21,879 nt of DNA from a bacterium (GTDB lineage Bacteria; Bacteroidota; Ignavibacteria; Kapaibacteriales; UBA961). Positions 7,534-16,500 of this stretch are shown here, piece by piece (position 1 is the first letter of the stretch; the number at the start of each line of letters is the position of its first letter). The stretch covers positions 1 to 21,879 of the forward strand of contig JALHLL010000030.1 of NCBI GenBank assembly GCA_022844575.1, in the 5' to 3' direction. Under the pieces are notes generated by a model that made no database searches, was not told the origin of the DNA, and was given only the letters and a program-made list of their open reading frames with translations. The position numbers and the translations under genes are program-made.

Positions 7534-8232
7534 ATGAAACGTCACGGAAAACGCTATCGCTCTCTTATTAAGTCATTCGATTTGAAAGTGACTTACGGAA
7601 TAGGTGAAGCTATAACACTTGTGAAGAAAAATGCTACAGCTAAATTCGACGAATCTTTTGAAATAGCGATACGTTTGGGAGTGGATCCGCGTAAAGCAGA
7701 TCAGCTTGTTCGCGGCACTGTAAGTTTACCGCACGGTACCGGTAAAACCGTTCGTGTATTAGTATTGGCTAAAGGTCCGAAAGCACAAGAAGGTGCTGCT
7801 GCCGGAGCCGATCATGCCGGATTTGAAGAATATATTGAAAAACTTCAGGGTGGTTGGGCAGATATTGATGTTATTATAGCAACACCTGATGTAATGGGTG
7901 AAGTCGGTAAACTTGGTCGTATTCTCGGTCCTCGCGGATTGATGCCGAACCCGAAAAGCGGCACTGTTACATTCGATGTAGGGAAAGCAGTAAAAGAAAT
8001 TAAAGCCGGTAAAATTGAATACCGTGTTGATAAACAAGGTAATGTGCATGCTTCCGTAGGTAAATGTTCATTTTCACCTGATCAACTTTCAGATAATATA
8101 CATGCGTTTTTCCAAAGTATTGTTCGTGCAAAGCCGCAAACATCCAAAGGAAAATACGTACGTGGAGTAGCATTCAGTTCCACAATGGGGGCGGGTGTTA
8201 CGGTAAGTGAGCAATCCATTGCTCACGATTAA
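7534..8232 (+). CDS. rplA: 50S ribosomal protein L1
   Basis: L1 forms the mobile stalk at the ribosomal E site and, in many bacteria, represses its own operon. The 232 residues match the family length. The family signature is present around KLGRILGPRGLMPNPKSGTV (about 127-146), along with KFDESFEIAIRLGVDPRKADQ near the N-terminus and YVRGVAFSSTMGAGV near the end. The gene starts 42 bases after rplK. It is followed by a 105-base spacer holding the L10 leader hairpin. Confidence 0.98.
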   Translation: MKRHGKRYRSLIKSFDLKVTYGIGEAITLVKKNATAKFDESFEIAIRLGVDPRKADQLVRGTVSLPHGTGKTVRVLVLAKGPKAQEGAAAGADHAGFEEYIEKLQGGWADIDVIIATPDVMGEVGKLGRILGPRGLMPNPKSGTVTFDVGKAVKEIKAGKIEYRVDKQGNVHASVGKCSFSPDQLSDNIHAFFQSIVRAKPQTSKGKYVRGVAFSSTMGAGVTVSEQSIAHD

Positions 8233-8255
8233 TATTAATTAGGGCTATTATGCAC

Positions 8256-8309
8256 ATCGTTAAGGTACGCTTCTACCATTGCTCAAAAGGCAATCGGTAC
8301 CGAAACGAT
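8256..8309 (+). promoter_or_regulatory. Ribosomal protein L10 leader (folded 5' region of rplJ)
   Basis: A 54-base extended hairpin. The outer stem ATCGTT (8256-8261) pairs with AACGAT (8304-8309). A small internal loop AA/GA follows, then a second stem GGTAC (8264-8268) with GTACC (8297-8301), then a purine/pyrimidine loop and an apical hairpin ATTGC (8278-8282) with GCAAT (8290-8294). No T run follows, so control would be of translation. In known L10 leaders the L10-L12 complex binds such a structure to repress rplJ-rplL. The pairing is seen; the binding role is inferred from position. Confidence 0.7.
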
Positions 8310-8337
8310 ATAATTTATATATAGGAATTAAAGCAGT

Positions 8338-8862
8338 ATGGTGACGAAACAGCAAAAAACGGAAATGGTCGCGGAACTTGTAGAGCTGCTTAATGGTGCG
8401 CAGGGAGTGTATTTACTTAACTTCAACCGTGTTTCTGTTAAAGAAGACAGGGAATTGCGGGCGGAATTCAAAAAAGCCGAAATAAAATATAGAGTGGCGA
8501 AAAATACGCTTATTAAGCGTGCCTTCGAAGCAATCGGTGGTTATGATATTCCTGAACAATATCTTAAAGGTCAGACAGGTTTGGTTATCGGTTATGCCGA
8601 TCCTATCGCTCCTGCTAAAATCCTAAAAGATTATACGAAGAAAAATGAGAAAGTACAGGTAAAAGCTGCTGTCATCGAAAAACAGGTTTACGATGGATCG
8701 AAGTTGGCTCAAGTAGCTTCTTTACCGACTCGTCCGGAACTTATTGCCGGAATCCTCGGCAGTTTGGAAGCACCCATTTCAGGTATCGTCGGTTCTATCA
8801 ATGCAGTTATGCGTGACCTCGCATCTGTTATTGAAGAAGCGGCTAAAAAACGTGCGGCATAA
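8338..8862 (+). CDS. rplJ: 50S ribosomal protein L10
   Basis: L10 anchors the L7/L12 dimers to the 23S rRNA to form the ribosomal stalk. The 174 residues are the usual length. The N-terminal rRNA-binding domain has VYLLNFNRVSVKEDRELR and KYRVAKNTLIKRAFE (about 51-65), and the C-terminal helix that carries the L12 dimers ends DLASVIEEAAKKRAA. The ATG at 8338 lies 28 bases after the leader hairpin, consistent with autoregulated translation. rplL follows after 59 bases. Confidence 0.98.
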   Translation: MVTKQQKTEMVAELVELLNGAQGVYLLNFNRVSVKEDRELRAEFKKAEIKYRVAKNTLIKRAFEAIGGYDIPEQYLKGQTGLVIGYADPIAPAKILKDYTKKNEKVQVKAAVIEKQVYDGSKLAQVASLPTRPELIAGILGSLEAPISGIVGSINAVMRDLASVIEEAAKKRAA

Positions 8863-8921
8863 ATTATTCCGTACGTATACTACTATTATTATTGAAAACT
8901 ATTTTATTTGGAGAAATTATA

Positions 8922-9299
8922 ATGTCAGCAATTATTGAAGAACTTGTTGAAAAGATTAGTAATCTTACACTTGCAGATGCTGCAGAATTAAAAAAAGCGC
9001 TTGAAGATAAATTCGGTGTAACAGCGTCAGCTCCTATGATGATGGCTGCTGCTCCGGCTGCTGCCGCTGCTGAAGTTGTAGAAGAAAAAACAGAATTTGA
9101 TGTTGAGTTAACAGATGCAGGCGCACAAAAACTTAATGTAATTAAAGTAGTTCGCGAAGTTACGGGATTGGGCTTAAAAGAAGCTAAAGATCTTGTAGAA
9201 GGTGCACCGAAAGTGGTTAAAGAAGCAGCATCAAAAGATGAAGCTGAAGCATTGAAGAAAAAATTAGAAGAAGCAGGCGCAAAAGTTACCTTGAAATAA
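8922..9299 (+). CDS. rplL: 50S ribosomal protein L7/L12
   Basis: This acidic stalk protein recruits translation GTPases. It has 125 residues: an N-terminal dimerisation domain (IIEELVEKISNLTLADAAEL), a flexible Ala/Pro hinge (about 35-52, APMMMAAAPAAAAAE), and the C-terminal factor-binding domain with NVIKVVREVTGLGLKEAKDLVE. The ATG at 8922 is preferred over an in-frame start at 8892, because it matches family N-termini and is preceded by GGAG at 8910-8913 with eight bases of spacing. It is last of the ribosomal-protein block; a structured spacer of 303 bases separates it from rpoB. Confidence 0.98.
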   Translation: MSAIIEELVEKISNLTLADAAELKKALEDKFGVTASAPMMMAAAPAAAAAEVVEEKTEFDVELTDAGAQKLNVIKVVREVTGLGLKEAKDLVEGAPKVVKEAASKDEAEALKKKLEEAGAKVTLK

Positions 9300-9331
9300 G
9301 TTTTTTTCAAGGGCAGCGTTTTCTTTTATAT

Positions 9332-9371
9332 AAGGGACGTAAGCAAATAGTTAACAATGAGTACGTCCCTT
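9332..9371 (+). terminator. Hairpin after rplL, weak terminator or processing site
   Basis: AAGGGACGTA (9332-9341) pairs perfectly over ten bases with TACGTCCCTT (9362-9371) across a 20-base loop. Only a four-T run follows, so termination would be partial. The perfect stem also suits RNase III cleavage or protection of the rplL mRNA end. Confidence 0.55.
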
Positions 9372-9406
9372 TTAAGTATATAAACTCGGCAAGCACATAT
9401 TAAACT

Positions 9407-9424
9407 TACCCCGTCGAGAGGGTA
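9407..9424 (+). other. Small hairpin in the rplL-rpoB spacer
   Basis: TACCC (9407-9411) pairs with GGGTA (9420-9424) around an eight-base loop, CGTCGAGA. The descending arm overlaps the first GGTACAACA repeat, so it would compete with any structure or protein that uses that repeat. The stem is short; the call is modest. Confidence 0.35.
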
Positions 9425-9459
9425 CAACAACTAATGAAATATACCGTTTAGGTACAACA
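9421..9459 (+). repeat. Direct repeat GGTACAACA, two copies 30 bases apart
   Basis: Exact nine-base copies lie at 9421-9429 and 9451-9459. TACAA in the second copy (9453-9457) can pair with TTGTA (9465-9469), which would use up the first three bases of the terminator's ascending arm (from 9467). The two folds exclude each other at those bases. Confidence 0.5.
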
Positions 9460-9466
9460 TAATTTT

Positions 9467-9510
9467 GTAGGATTTTCTGCTATTTTTTAGCGGGAATCCT
9501 ACTTTTTTTT
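9467..9510 (+). terminator. Canonical intrinsic terminator between rplL and rpoB
   Basis: GTAGGATT (9467-9474) pairs with AATCCTAC (9495-9502). After a one-base asymmetry an inner stem CTGCTA (9477-9482) pairs with TAGCGG (9488-9493) around a TTTTT loop, giving about 14-15 pairs. Eight T residues follow immediately (9503-9510). This is as complete as the terminator after rpoC, yet it stands 92 bases upstream of rpoB in the same direction. It probably sets the ratio of polymerase to ribosomal-protein transcripts, either as a constant partial terminator or as a controlled attenuator. Confidence 0.85.
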
Positions 9511-9590
9511 CTGTACGATACAAGGTTTGTTCATAATTTCATTACATCGCGAAAAAACCGAATGAATTGTAACTTTCCTACCCATTTGAG

Positions 9591-9595
9591 AGGAG
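9591..9595 (+). promoter_or_regulatory. Strong Shine-Dalgarno site that fixes the rpoB GTG start
   Basis: AGGAG, extended to GAGAGGAG from 9588, lies seven bases before the GTG at 9603. It supports GTG as the start, which also matches family N-termini. Similar AGGAG sites precede rpoC (13492-13496) and the T9SS protein gene (2805-2809). Confidence 0.85.
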
Positions 9596-9602
9596 TCCTT
9601 TC

Positions 9603-12600
9603 GTGAAGAAAAGAGTTAAATCAGCCACTGAGGGTGAACTTGTACGATTATCCGAACGTATTTGGTTCGGCGATATCGAAAAAGAATATCATTATCCCGA
9701 TTTATTAGCATTACAACTGCAATCCTTTAGGGATTTTTTGCAAGAAAATGTACCGGCCTATGAGCGTAGAGCTATAGGTTTACAAAATGCCTTTTTGCAA
9801 AATTTTCCGATAGATGATAATTCCGAAACCTATCAATTGGAGTTTCTCGAATATTATGTCGAAAAACCGAAATACGGTGAAGAGGAATGTCGTGAAAGAG
9901 AATTGAGTTATTCAAAAGCATTGAAAGCAAAATTACGCCTTTCAAGTAAAGCTGATCCTTCTTCAGAAGATTATATTGACCCTATTGTACAAGACGTATA
10001 TCTCGGAAATATTCCGATTATGACGAATAGGGGAACATTCATCATAAACGGTGCCGAAAGGGTAATCGTTAGTCAATTACACCGATCACCGGGTGTGTTT
10101 TTTGATGAGGCATTACACCCGAACGGAACCAAGATTTTTACTGCAAGGGTAATTCCTTTCAAAGGGTCATGGATAGAGTTTACCACCGATATTCACGATG
10201 TAATGTATGCGTACATTGACCGTAAGAAAAAATTTCCCGTTACAACATTGTTACGTTCTTTAGGGTATTCTTCAGATGAACAAATTATTGAATTGTTCTC
10301 GATGTCAGTAAATGTACCGGCTGAAGAACTCAAAGAAGACTATATAGGTCGCCGTTTGGCTGCCGATGTTATTGACTTATCGACAGGTGAGATTATCGCT
10401 ACTCGCGATCAGCTTATTGATGAGCCGATGTTGGAGAAGTTTAAACAAGCGGAGCTTGTTTCCGTGAAGATATTCTCTTACGAATCAACATCTGATGAGC
10501 CGGTTATAGCAAAAACTTTAGCAAAAGATACGACTCGCAGTTATGGTGAGGCATTGGAAGTAATATACCGCCAAATGCGTTCGACAGATGCGCCGGATCT
10601 TGATACGGCTGCTGCTTTATTGGCAAAATTGTTCTTTGACGAAAAACGCTATGACTTGGGTGTTGTAGGTCGTTTCCGTATAAATGAAAAATTGAACTTG
10701 ACTGATGTGCCGCTTAGCCATACCGTTTTACGTATTGAGGATTTGGTTGCAATTATCAGATACTTGATAGAATTGCATGGTCAGAGAGCAACAACTGACG
10801 ATATTGACCACTTGTCAAATCGTCGTGTTCGTACAGTTGGCGAACAGTTGACAGCTCAATTTGCCTTAGGTCTTAACCGTATGGCAAGAACCATGAAGGA
10901 ACGTTTAAGTATCCACGATGAAAATGTACCGACTCCTTCAGAGCTTGTTAATGCGCGTACAATCACAAGTGTCGTTAACCAGTTCTTCGGTACAAATCAG
11001 CTATCTCAATTTATGGATCAAGTCAATCCGCTTTCGGAATTGACCCATAAACGTCGTACATCAGCACTCGGACCCGGTGGTTTAACAAGAGAGAGAGCAG
11101 GTTTTGAGGTTCGTGACGTTCACTATACACACTATGGTCGTTTATGTCCTATCGAAACACCTGAAGGTCCGAATATCGGTCTTATTTCTTCATTGGCAAT
11201 CCACGCACGTATCAATGAATTCGGCTTTATCGAAACGCCGTACCGTAAGGTTGTAAATGGTAAAGTTACCAACGAGATAGAGTATTTGCCTGCGGACAAA
11301 GAAGAAGGTAAAATCATTGCACCGGCATCAACCGAACTTGATGATAAAGGCAATATTATCGGTGACCGTGTAAAAGCACGTCAATCGGGTGACTTCGTAA
11401 TTGTTCATCCCGATGAAATTCTTTATTTCGATATTTCGACTGACCAAATTACTTCACCTGCGGCTTCACTTATTCCTTTCCTTGAACATGATGATGCTAA
11501 CCGTGCGCTCATGGGCTCGAACATGCAACGTCAGGGTGTACCATTATTGCGTCCGCGTTCGCCTATCGTAGGTACAGGCATGGAAGCAAGGGTTGCACGC
11601 GATTCAAGAGCTTTATTAACAGCTATTGAAGATGGTGTTGTTGAATATGTTTGCGCTGATTATATACGTATCAAATACGATGACAATAGGAATGAACGTG
11701 AGAAAACGATTTCGTTCGATAAACGTGAACCGATAATATATAAACTTCACAAATTCTTCCGTACCAATCAGGACACATGTATCAATCAACGTCCATTGGT
11801 ACATGCCGGGCAGAGAATTCTAAAAGGTCAGCCATTGGCAGACGGTGCAGCAACTGAAAGAGGTGAACTTGCGCTCGGACAAAATGTTCTTGTGGCATTC
11901 ATGCCATGGCGAGGTTATAACTTCGAGGATGCTATCATTATTTCGGAAAAATTGATTGCGGAGGATGTTTATACATCTGTTCACATTGTTGAGTTTACGC
12001 AACAAGTACGTGATACTAAACGTGGTGAAGAAGAATTTACACGTGAGATCCCGAATGTAAGTGAAGAGGCAACGAAAGAACTTGATGAACGCGGTATTGT
12101 TCGTATAGGTAGCAAAGTACGCGAAAGTGATATTCTTATCGGAAAAATTACTCCGAAAGGCGAAACAGATCCGACGCCGGAAGAAAAATTGTTAAGAGCT
12201 ATTTTCGGTGATAAAGCCGGTGATGTAAAAGATGTTTCTTTGAAAGCACCTCCGGGTTTAAAAGGTACAGTAATCAATACGAAATTGTTCAGCCGCCGAA
12301 TCCATGCAAGCGATGCTGAAGCTCGTCAGTACGAGAAAAAACGTCAGGAAATGATAACCAAACATGAGGTTCGCCACATTCGTGAACTTCAGGAAGACTG
12401 TGTTGAACGTTTGGGACTTTTACTAAACGGTCAGCAAACGTTGGGTATTTCTTTACTTGGCGGTCAGGTTGTATTCAGAGCAGGAACAACTGTTAGTACT
12501 GCCGAATTAAAAAGCAAATTCAGCGAAGGAACTCTTGATGTTGATGCTCTTGATTTGGATAAACCTGTTGTAGCCGATGAAGAACTTGCACGCGATATCA

Positions 12601-13427
12601 GAACCTTAGTGTATAACTACTCTATGCGTCGTGATGATATACGAAGTGATAGTCATGCTGAACGTAATAAAATCGGACAGGGTGATGAACTTCAGCCGGG
12701 TATTCTTCAGATGGCAAAAGTTTATGTTGCAAAAAAACGTAAACTTCAGGTCGGTGATAAAATGGCGGGTCGTCACGGAAATAAAGGTATTGTTTCTAAA
12801 ATAGTACCAGTTGAGGATATGCCTTTTCTACCGGACGGAACACCTGTGGATATTGTTCTTAATCCGCTTGGCGTACCTTCTCGTATGAACCTTGGGCAGC
12901 TGTATGAAACAGCTCTTGGTTGGGCTGGCAAAGAATTAGGTGTAAAGTTCGCTACACCGATTTTTGACGGTGCAACTTGGGATGAAGTTGGCGATTATCT
13001 TGAAAAAGCCGGCTTACCACGTACAGGAAAAACGCCTTTATTCGATGGGCGTACAGGGGATCGTTTTGATAATGAGGTGACCGTTGGCGTTATTTATATG
13101 CTAAAACTTTCGCACCTTGTTGAAGACAAGTTACATGCACGTTCTATAGGACCATACTCTCTAATTACTCAACAACCTCTCGGCGGTAAAGCCCAATTTG
13201 GTGGACAGCGTCTCGGGGAGATGGAGGTATGGGCATTAGAGGCATATGGTGCCGCTCATACTCTTCAGGAGATGATAACGGTTAAATCCGATGATGTGCA
13301 GGGTCGTGCAAAAATGTACGAGGCGATTGTAAAAGGCGATAATATGCCGACACCTAATATTCCTGAATCATTCAACGTATTGATTCGTGAATTGCAGGGC
13401 TTGTGCTTAGATGTTGAAATTGTCTAA
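9603..13427 (+). CDS. rpoB: DNA-directed RNA polymerase subunit beta
   Basis: This is the catalytic-core subunit of RNA polymerase, forming one side of the active-site cleft and the rifampicin pocket. It has 1,274 residues, near the 1,270 typical of this group and shorter than the 1,342 of E. coli. The rifampicin region (about 461-489) reads FFGTNQLSQFMDQVNPLSEL then THKRRTSALGPGG. Residues equivalent to E. coli D516, H526 and S531 (D472, H482, S487) are unchanged, so no common resistance substitution is seen; V474 replaces N518. Later hallmarks are YGRLCPIETPEGPNIGLI, GYNFEDAIIISE, KMAGRHGNKGIVSKI (about 1053-1067) and the C-terminal GGKAQFGGQRLGEMEVWALE. The start is GTG with a strong ribosome site. 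rpoC follows after 78 bases. Confidence 0.99.
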   Translation: MKKRVKSATEGELVRLSERIWFGDIEKEYHYPDLLALQLQSFRDFLQENVPAYERRAIGLQNAFLQNFPIDDNSETYQLEFLEYYVEKPKYGEEECRERELSYSKALKAKLRLSSKADPSSEDYIDPIVQDVYLGNIPIMTNRGTFIINGAERVIVSQLHRSPGVFFDEALHPNGTKIFTARVIPFKGSWIEFTTDIHDVMYAYIDRKKKFPVTTLLRSLGYSSDEQIIELFSMSVNVPAEELKEDYIGRRLAADVIDLSTGEIIATRDQLIDEPMLEKFKQAELVSVKIFSYESTSDEPVIAKTLAKDTTRSYGEALEVIYRQMRSTDAPDLDTAAALLAKLFFDEKRYDLGVVGRFRINEKLNLTDVPLSHTVLRIEDLVAIIRYLIELHGQRATTDDIDHLSNRRVRTVGEQLTAQFALGLNRMARTMKERLSIHDENVPTPSELVNARTITSVVNQFFGTNQLSQFMDQVNPLSELTHKRRTSALGPGGLTRERAGFEVRDVHYTHYGRLCPIETPEGPNIGLISSLAIHARINEFGFIETPYRKVVNGKVTNEIEYLPADKEEGKIIAPASTELDDKGNIIGDRVKARQSGDFVIVHPDEILYFDISTDQITSPAASLIPFLEHDDANRALMGSNMQRQGVPLLRPRSPIVGTGMEARVARDSRALLTAIEDGVVEYVCADYIRIKYDDNRNEREKTISFDKREPIIYKLHKFFRTNQDTCINQRPLVHAGQRILKGQPLADGAATERGELALGQNVLVAFMPWRGYNFEDAIIISEKLIAEDVYTSVHIVEFTQQVRDTKRGEEEFTREIPNVSEEATKELDERGIVRIGSKVRESDILIGKITPKGETDPTPEEKLLRAIFGDKAGDVKDVSLKAPPGLKGTVINTKLFSRRIHASDAEARQYEKKRQEMITKHEVRHIRELQEDCVERLGLLLNGQQTLGISLLGGQVVFRAGTTVSTAELKSKFSEGTLDVDALDLDKPVVADEELARDIRTLVYNYSMRRDDIRSDSHAERNKIGQGDELQPGILQMAKVYVAKKRKLQVGDKMAGRHGNKGIVSKIVPVEDMPFLPDGTPVDIVLNPLGVPSRMNLGQLYETALGWAGKELGVKFATPIFDGATWDEVGDYLEKAGLPRTGKTPLFDGRTGDRFDNEVTVGVIYMLKLSHLVEDKLHARSIGPYSLITQQPLGGKAQFGGQRLGEMEVWALEAYGAAHTLQEMITVKSDDVQGRAKMYEAIVKGDNMPTPNIPESFNVLIRELQGLCLDVEIV

Positions 13428-13505
13428 GAGAACCTTATTGTGTATCGAAAGTCGGTACATGTATTTATCTAAAAAATAAACTTTCTTTTTCAGGAGTAAA
13501 AGTAC

Positions 13506-16500
13506 ATGCAAACAATCCAGGCACCTCGAAAAGGATTTACTTCAATAAAGATTAAAATATCATCACCGGATGAAGTACTTAACCGTTCGCACGGTGAGGT
13601 AACCAAACCGGAAACTATCAATTATCGCTCTTTCAGACCGGAAAAAGACGGGTTATTCTGTGAGAAAATATTCGGGCCTATACGTGATTGGGAATGCGCT
13701 TGCGGTAAATACAAACGTATCCGATATAAAGGGATAGTTTGTGACCGATGTGGAGTTGAGGTAACTCAGAAATCTGTACGCCGTGAACGCATGGGACATA
13801 TTATGTTGGCTGTTCCTGTCGTCCATATCTGGTTCTTACGTTCATTGCCAAGCAAGATAGCTCATGCTTTGGGTATGCCTACCAAAGATGTTGAGCGTAT
13901 TGTCTATTATGAATCCTATGTTGTTATTCAATCGGGTAGTACAGGTCTGCAAATGAAAGACTTGTTAACCGAAGATCAGTATCTTGAGGTTCTTGCCAAT
14001 TTGCCGCAAAGTGAACTTGATATGGATGATGAAGATCCGAAAAAGTTCATTGCACTTATCGGCGGCGATGCAGTAAAAGAAATGCTTAAAAGATTGAATC
14101 CTCAAGAATTACATGAGGAACTTCGTACAGAAGTAATTAGCGATGTTTCAATGACTCGCAAGCAGGAATTGCTAAAACGTCTTCGTGTATTGGAAGCATT
14201 TTTACCACGTGAAAACGGTGAGCCGAATAATCCTGAGTGGATGGTTTTGGATGTAGTACCTGTCATCCCGCCTGATTTGCGTCCATTAGTACCTTTAGAA
14301 GGCGGTCGCTTTGCAACATCCGATTTAAATGACTTGTATCGTCGCGTTATTATTCGTAATAATCGTTTACGTCGCTTAATTGATATTAAAGCGCCGGAAG
14401 TAATTTTGCGTAATGAAAAACGTATGTTGCAAGAAGCTGTTGATGCTTTATTTGACAATAGCCGACGTAGTGTAAGAGCTGAATCACAAAGGGCTTTAAA
14501 ATCTCTTGCTGATACCTTGAAAGGTAAAGCGGGTCGTTTCCGTCAGAACCTTCTCGGAAAGCGTGTTGATTATTCGGGACGTTCCGTAATTGTTGTAGGA
14601 CCTGAATTAAAAATACATGAATGCGGTTTGCCGAAAGATATGGCTGTTGAATTATTCAAACCGTTCATTATCCGTAAGTTGATTGAACGCGGTCATGTTA
14701 AAACGGTGAAAAGTGCAAAAAAACTTGTTGAACGCAAAACGAATGAAGTTTGGGATATTCTTGAAAAAGTGATTGATGGTCACCCGGTTATGTTAAACCG
14801 TGCTCCTACTCTTCACCGTTTGGGTATTCAGGCATTCCAACCGCGTCTTATTGAAGGTAAAGCAATTCAGTTACACCCATTAGTAACAACCGCTTTCAAT
14901 GCTGACTTTGACGGTGACCAGATGGCTGTTCACGTACCGATAAGCCATGAAGCACAATTGGAAGCATTGTTGTTGATGTTGGCATCTCATAATATTATGC
15001 ACACTCAACACGGCGATCCGATTGCCGTTCCTTCACAGGACATGGTTTTGGGTGCTTATTACCTTACTAAAATGCGTCGAGGTGCAAAATATGAAGGTAA
15101 AGTATTCTCTTCCTCCGATGAGGTAATAATTGCTTATAATTCCAATCAAATCGGCTTGCATACCAAGATTAAAGTTCGATGGAATAAACAGATGATCGAA
15201 ACAACGGTCGGTAGGGTAATCTTTAATCAGATTGTACCGATTGAAATGGGATATATCAATGAGTTATTGACAAAAAACCGCTTACGTCAAATTATCGGTC
15301 AAACGTTCCGTAAAGCCGGCTTGGCAAAGACGGTTGAGTTCTTGGACAATATGAAAGAGGCGGGATTTATGACCGCTACACGTGGTGGTTTGTCTGTAAG
15401 TATTCATGATGTGGTGATACCGATTGAAAAGGATGCCATTATTAAGGATGCTCAACTTAAAGTTGATAATATCGAAGACTTCTATCAGAACGGTGTAATA
15501 ACATCTGGCGAGCGTTATAATAAGATTATAGATACATGGTCAACCGCTACAAACCGTGTTGCCGATAAACTCTATAGTGATTTGCAAAAAGCTCAGGACG
15601 GTTTCAATACATTCTGGATGATGTTGGATTCTCAAGCACGGGGTTCTAAAGAGCAGATTCGTCAGCTTGCAGGTATGCGGGGTCTTATGGCAAAACCGCA
15701 GAAATCGGCAAGTAATACAAGTGCGGAATTAATCGAAAATCCGATTATTGCGAATTTCAAAGAAGGACTATCAATTCTTGAGTACTTTATCTCCACACAC
15801 GGTGCACGTAAGGGTCTTGCGGATACGGCTTTGAAAACTGCCGATGCTGGATATTTAACACGTCGTCTCCATGATGTTGCACAAGATGTGATCATTTCCG
15901 AATGGGATTGTACTACGATTCGCGGTATGGACATGAAAGCCTTAAAAGAAGGTGAAGATGTTAAGGAACCTTTATCCGAACGAATTGTAGGTAGGGTAGC
16001 ATTGGTTGATGTTGTCGATCCGTTTACCGATAAAATGTTAGTGACTGCCGGATCAATCATAGATGAAGAAATCGCGCAAAAAATAAGCGAATCTTCCATT
16101 GAGTCTGTGATGATACGTTCGGTGCTTACATGCGAATCTCGTCGCGGGGTTTGTGCAAAATGTTATGGACGTAATCTTGCAACCGGTCAGCTTGTAGATA
16201 TAGGTGAAGCAGTAGGTACTATCGCTTCGCAGTCAATCGGCGAGCCGGGTACTCAGTTGACACTTCGTACGTTCCACACCGGTGGTACGGCTATGTTGGA
16301 TTCGTCATCATCATCCGTAACGGCAAAATTTGACGGTATTCTTCAATTTGAAAATATCAAAACAGTAATTTCAGAAGAAGAAGAAGAAACGCAAAATGTT
16401 GTGGTGAGCCGAAGCGGGGTAATTAATATTGTCGAGCCGGACAGTAACCGAATTTTAACAAAATACGATGCTGTTTATGGTGCGGTGCTTAATGTTACTG

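Larger units (their letters stand above)
9300..9602 (+). other. rplL-rpoB spacer, 303 bases without a gene, rich in hairpins
   Basis: No coding frame is supported here. In order it holds a ten-base stem hairpin (9332-9371), a small TACCC/GGGTA hairpin (9407-9424), two copies of GGTACAACA (9421-9429, 9451-9459), a TAATTTTG promoter-like box (9460-9467), an intrinsic terminator (9467-9510) and the rpoB ribosome site (9591-9595). The same spacer in E. coli has an attenuator and an RNase III site that separate ribosomal-protein and polymerase levels; a comparable role is inferred here. Confidence 0.7.

Noticed and set aside
8864..9310. Minus-strand 148-codon open frame over rplL
   Set aside because: Its Ser/Ala-rich product is the antisense of the L7/L12 hinge and helices; rplL on the plus strand is certain.
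10983..11061. Rifampicin resistance from changes in the RpoB pocket (V474, T486 and others)
   Set aside because: The main resistance positions (D472, H482, S487) are wild type, and the other differences look like ordinary lineage variation.
13428..13505. Promoter or terminator between rpoB and rpoC
   Set aside because: Only the AGGAG site of rpoC stands out; no stem with a T run and no TAnnTTTG box is present.
15662..16099. Minus-strand 145-codon open frame inside rpoC
   Set aside because: It is antisense to highly conserved RpoC sequence, and no ribosome site or family match is seen.
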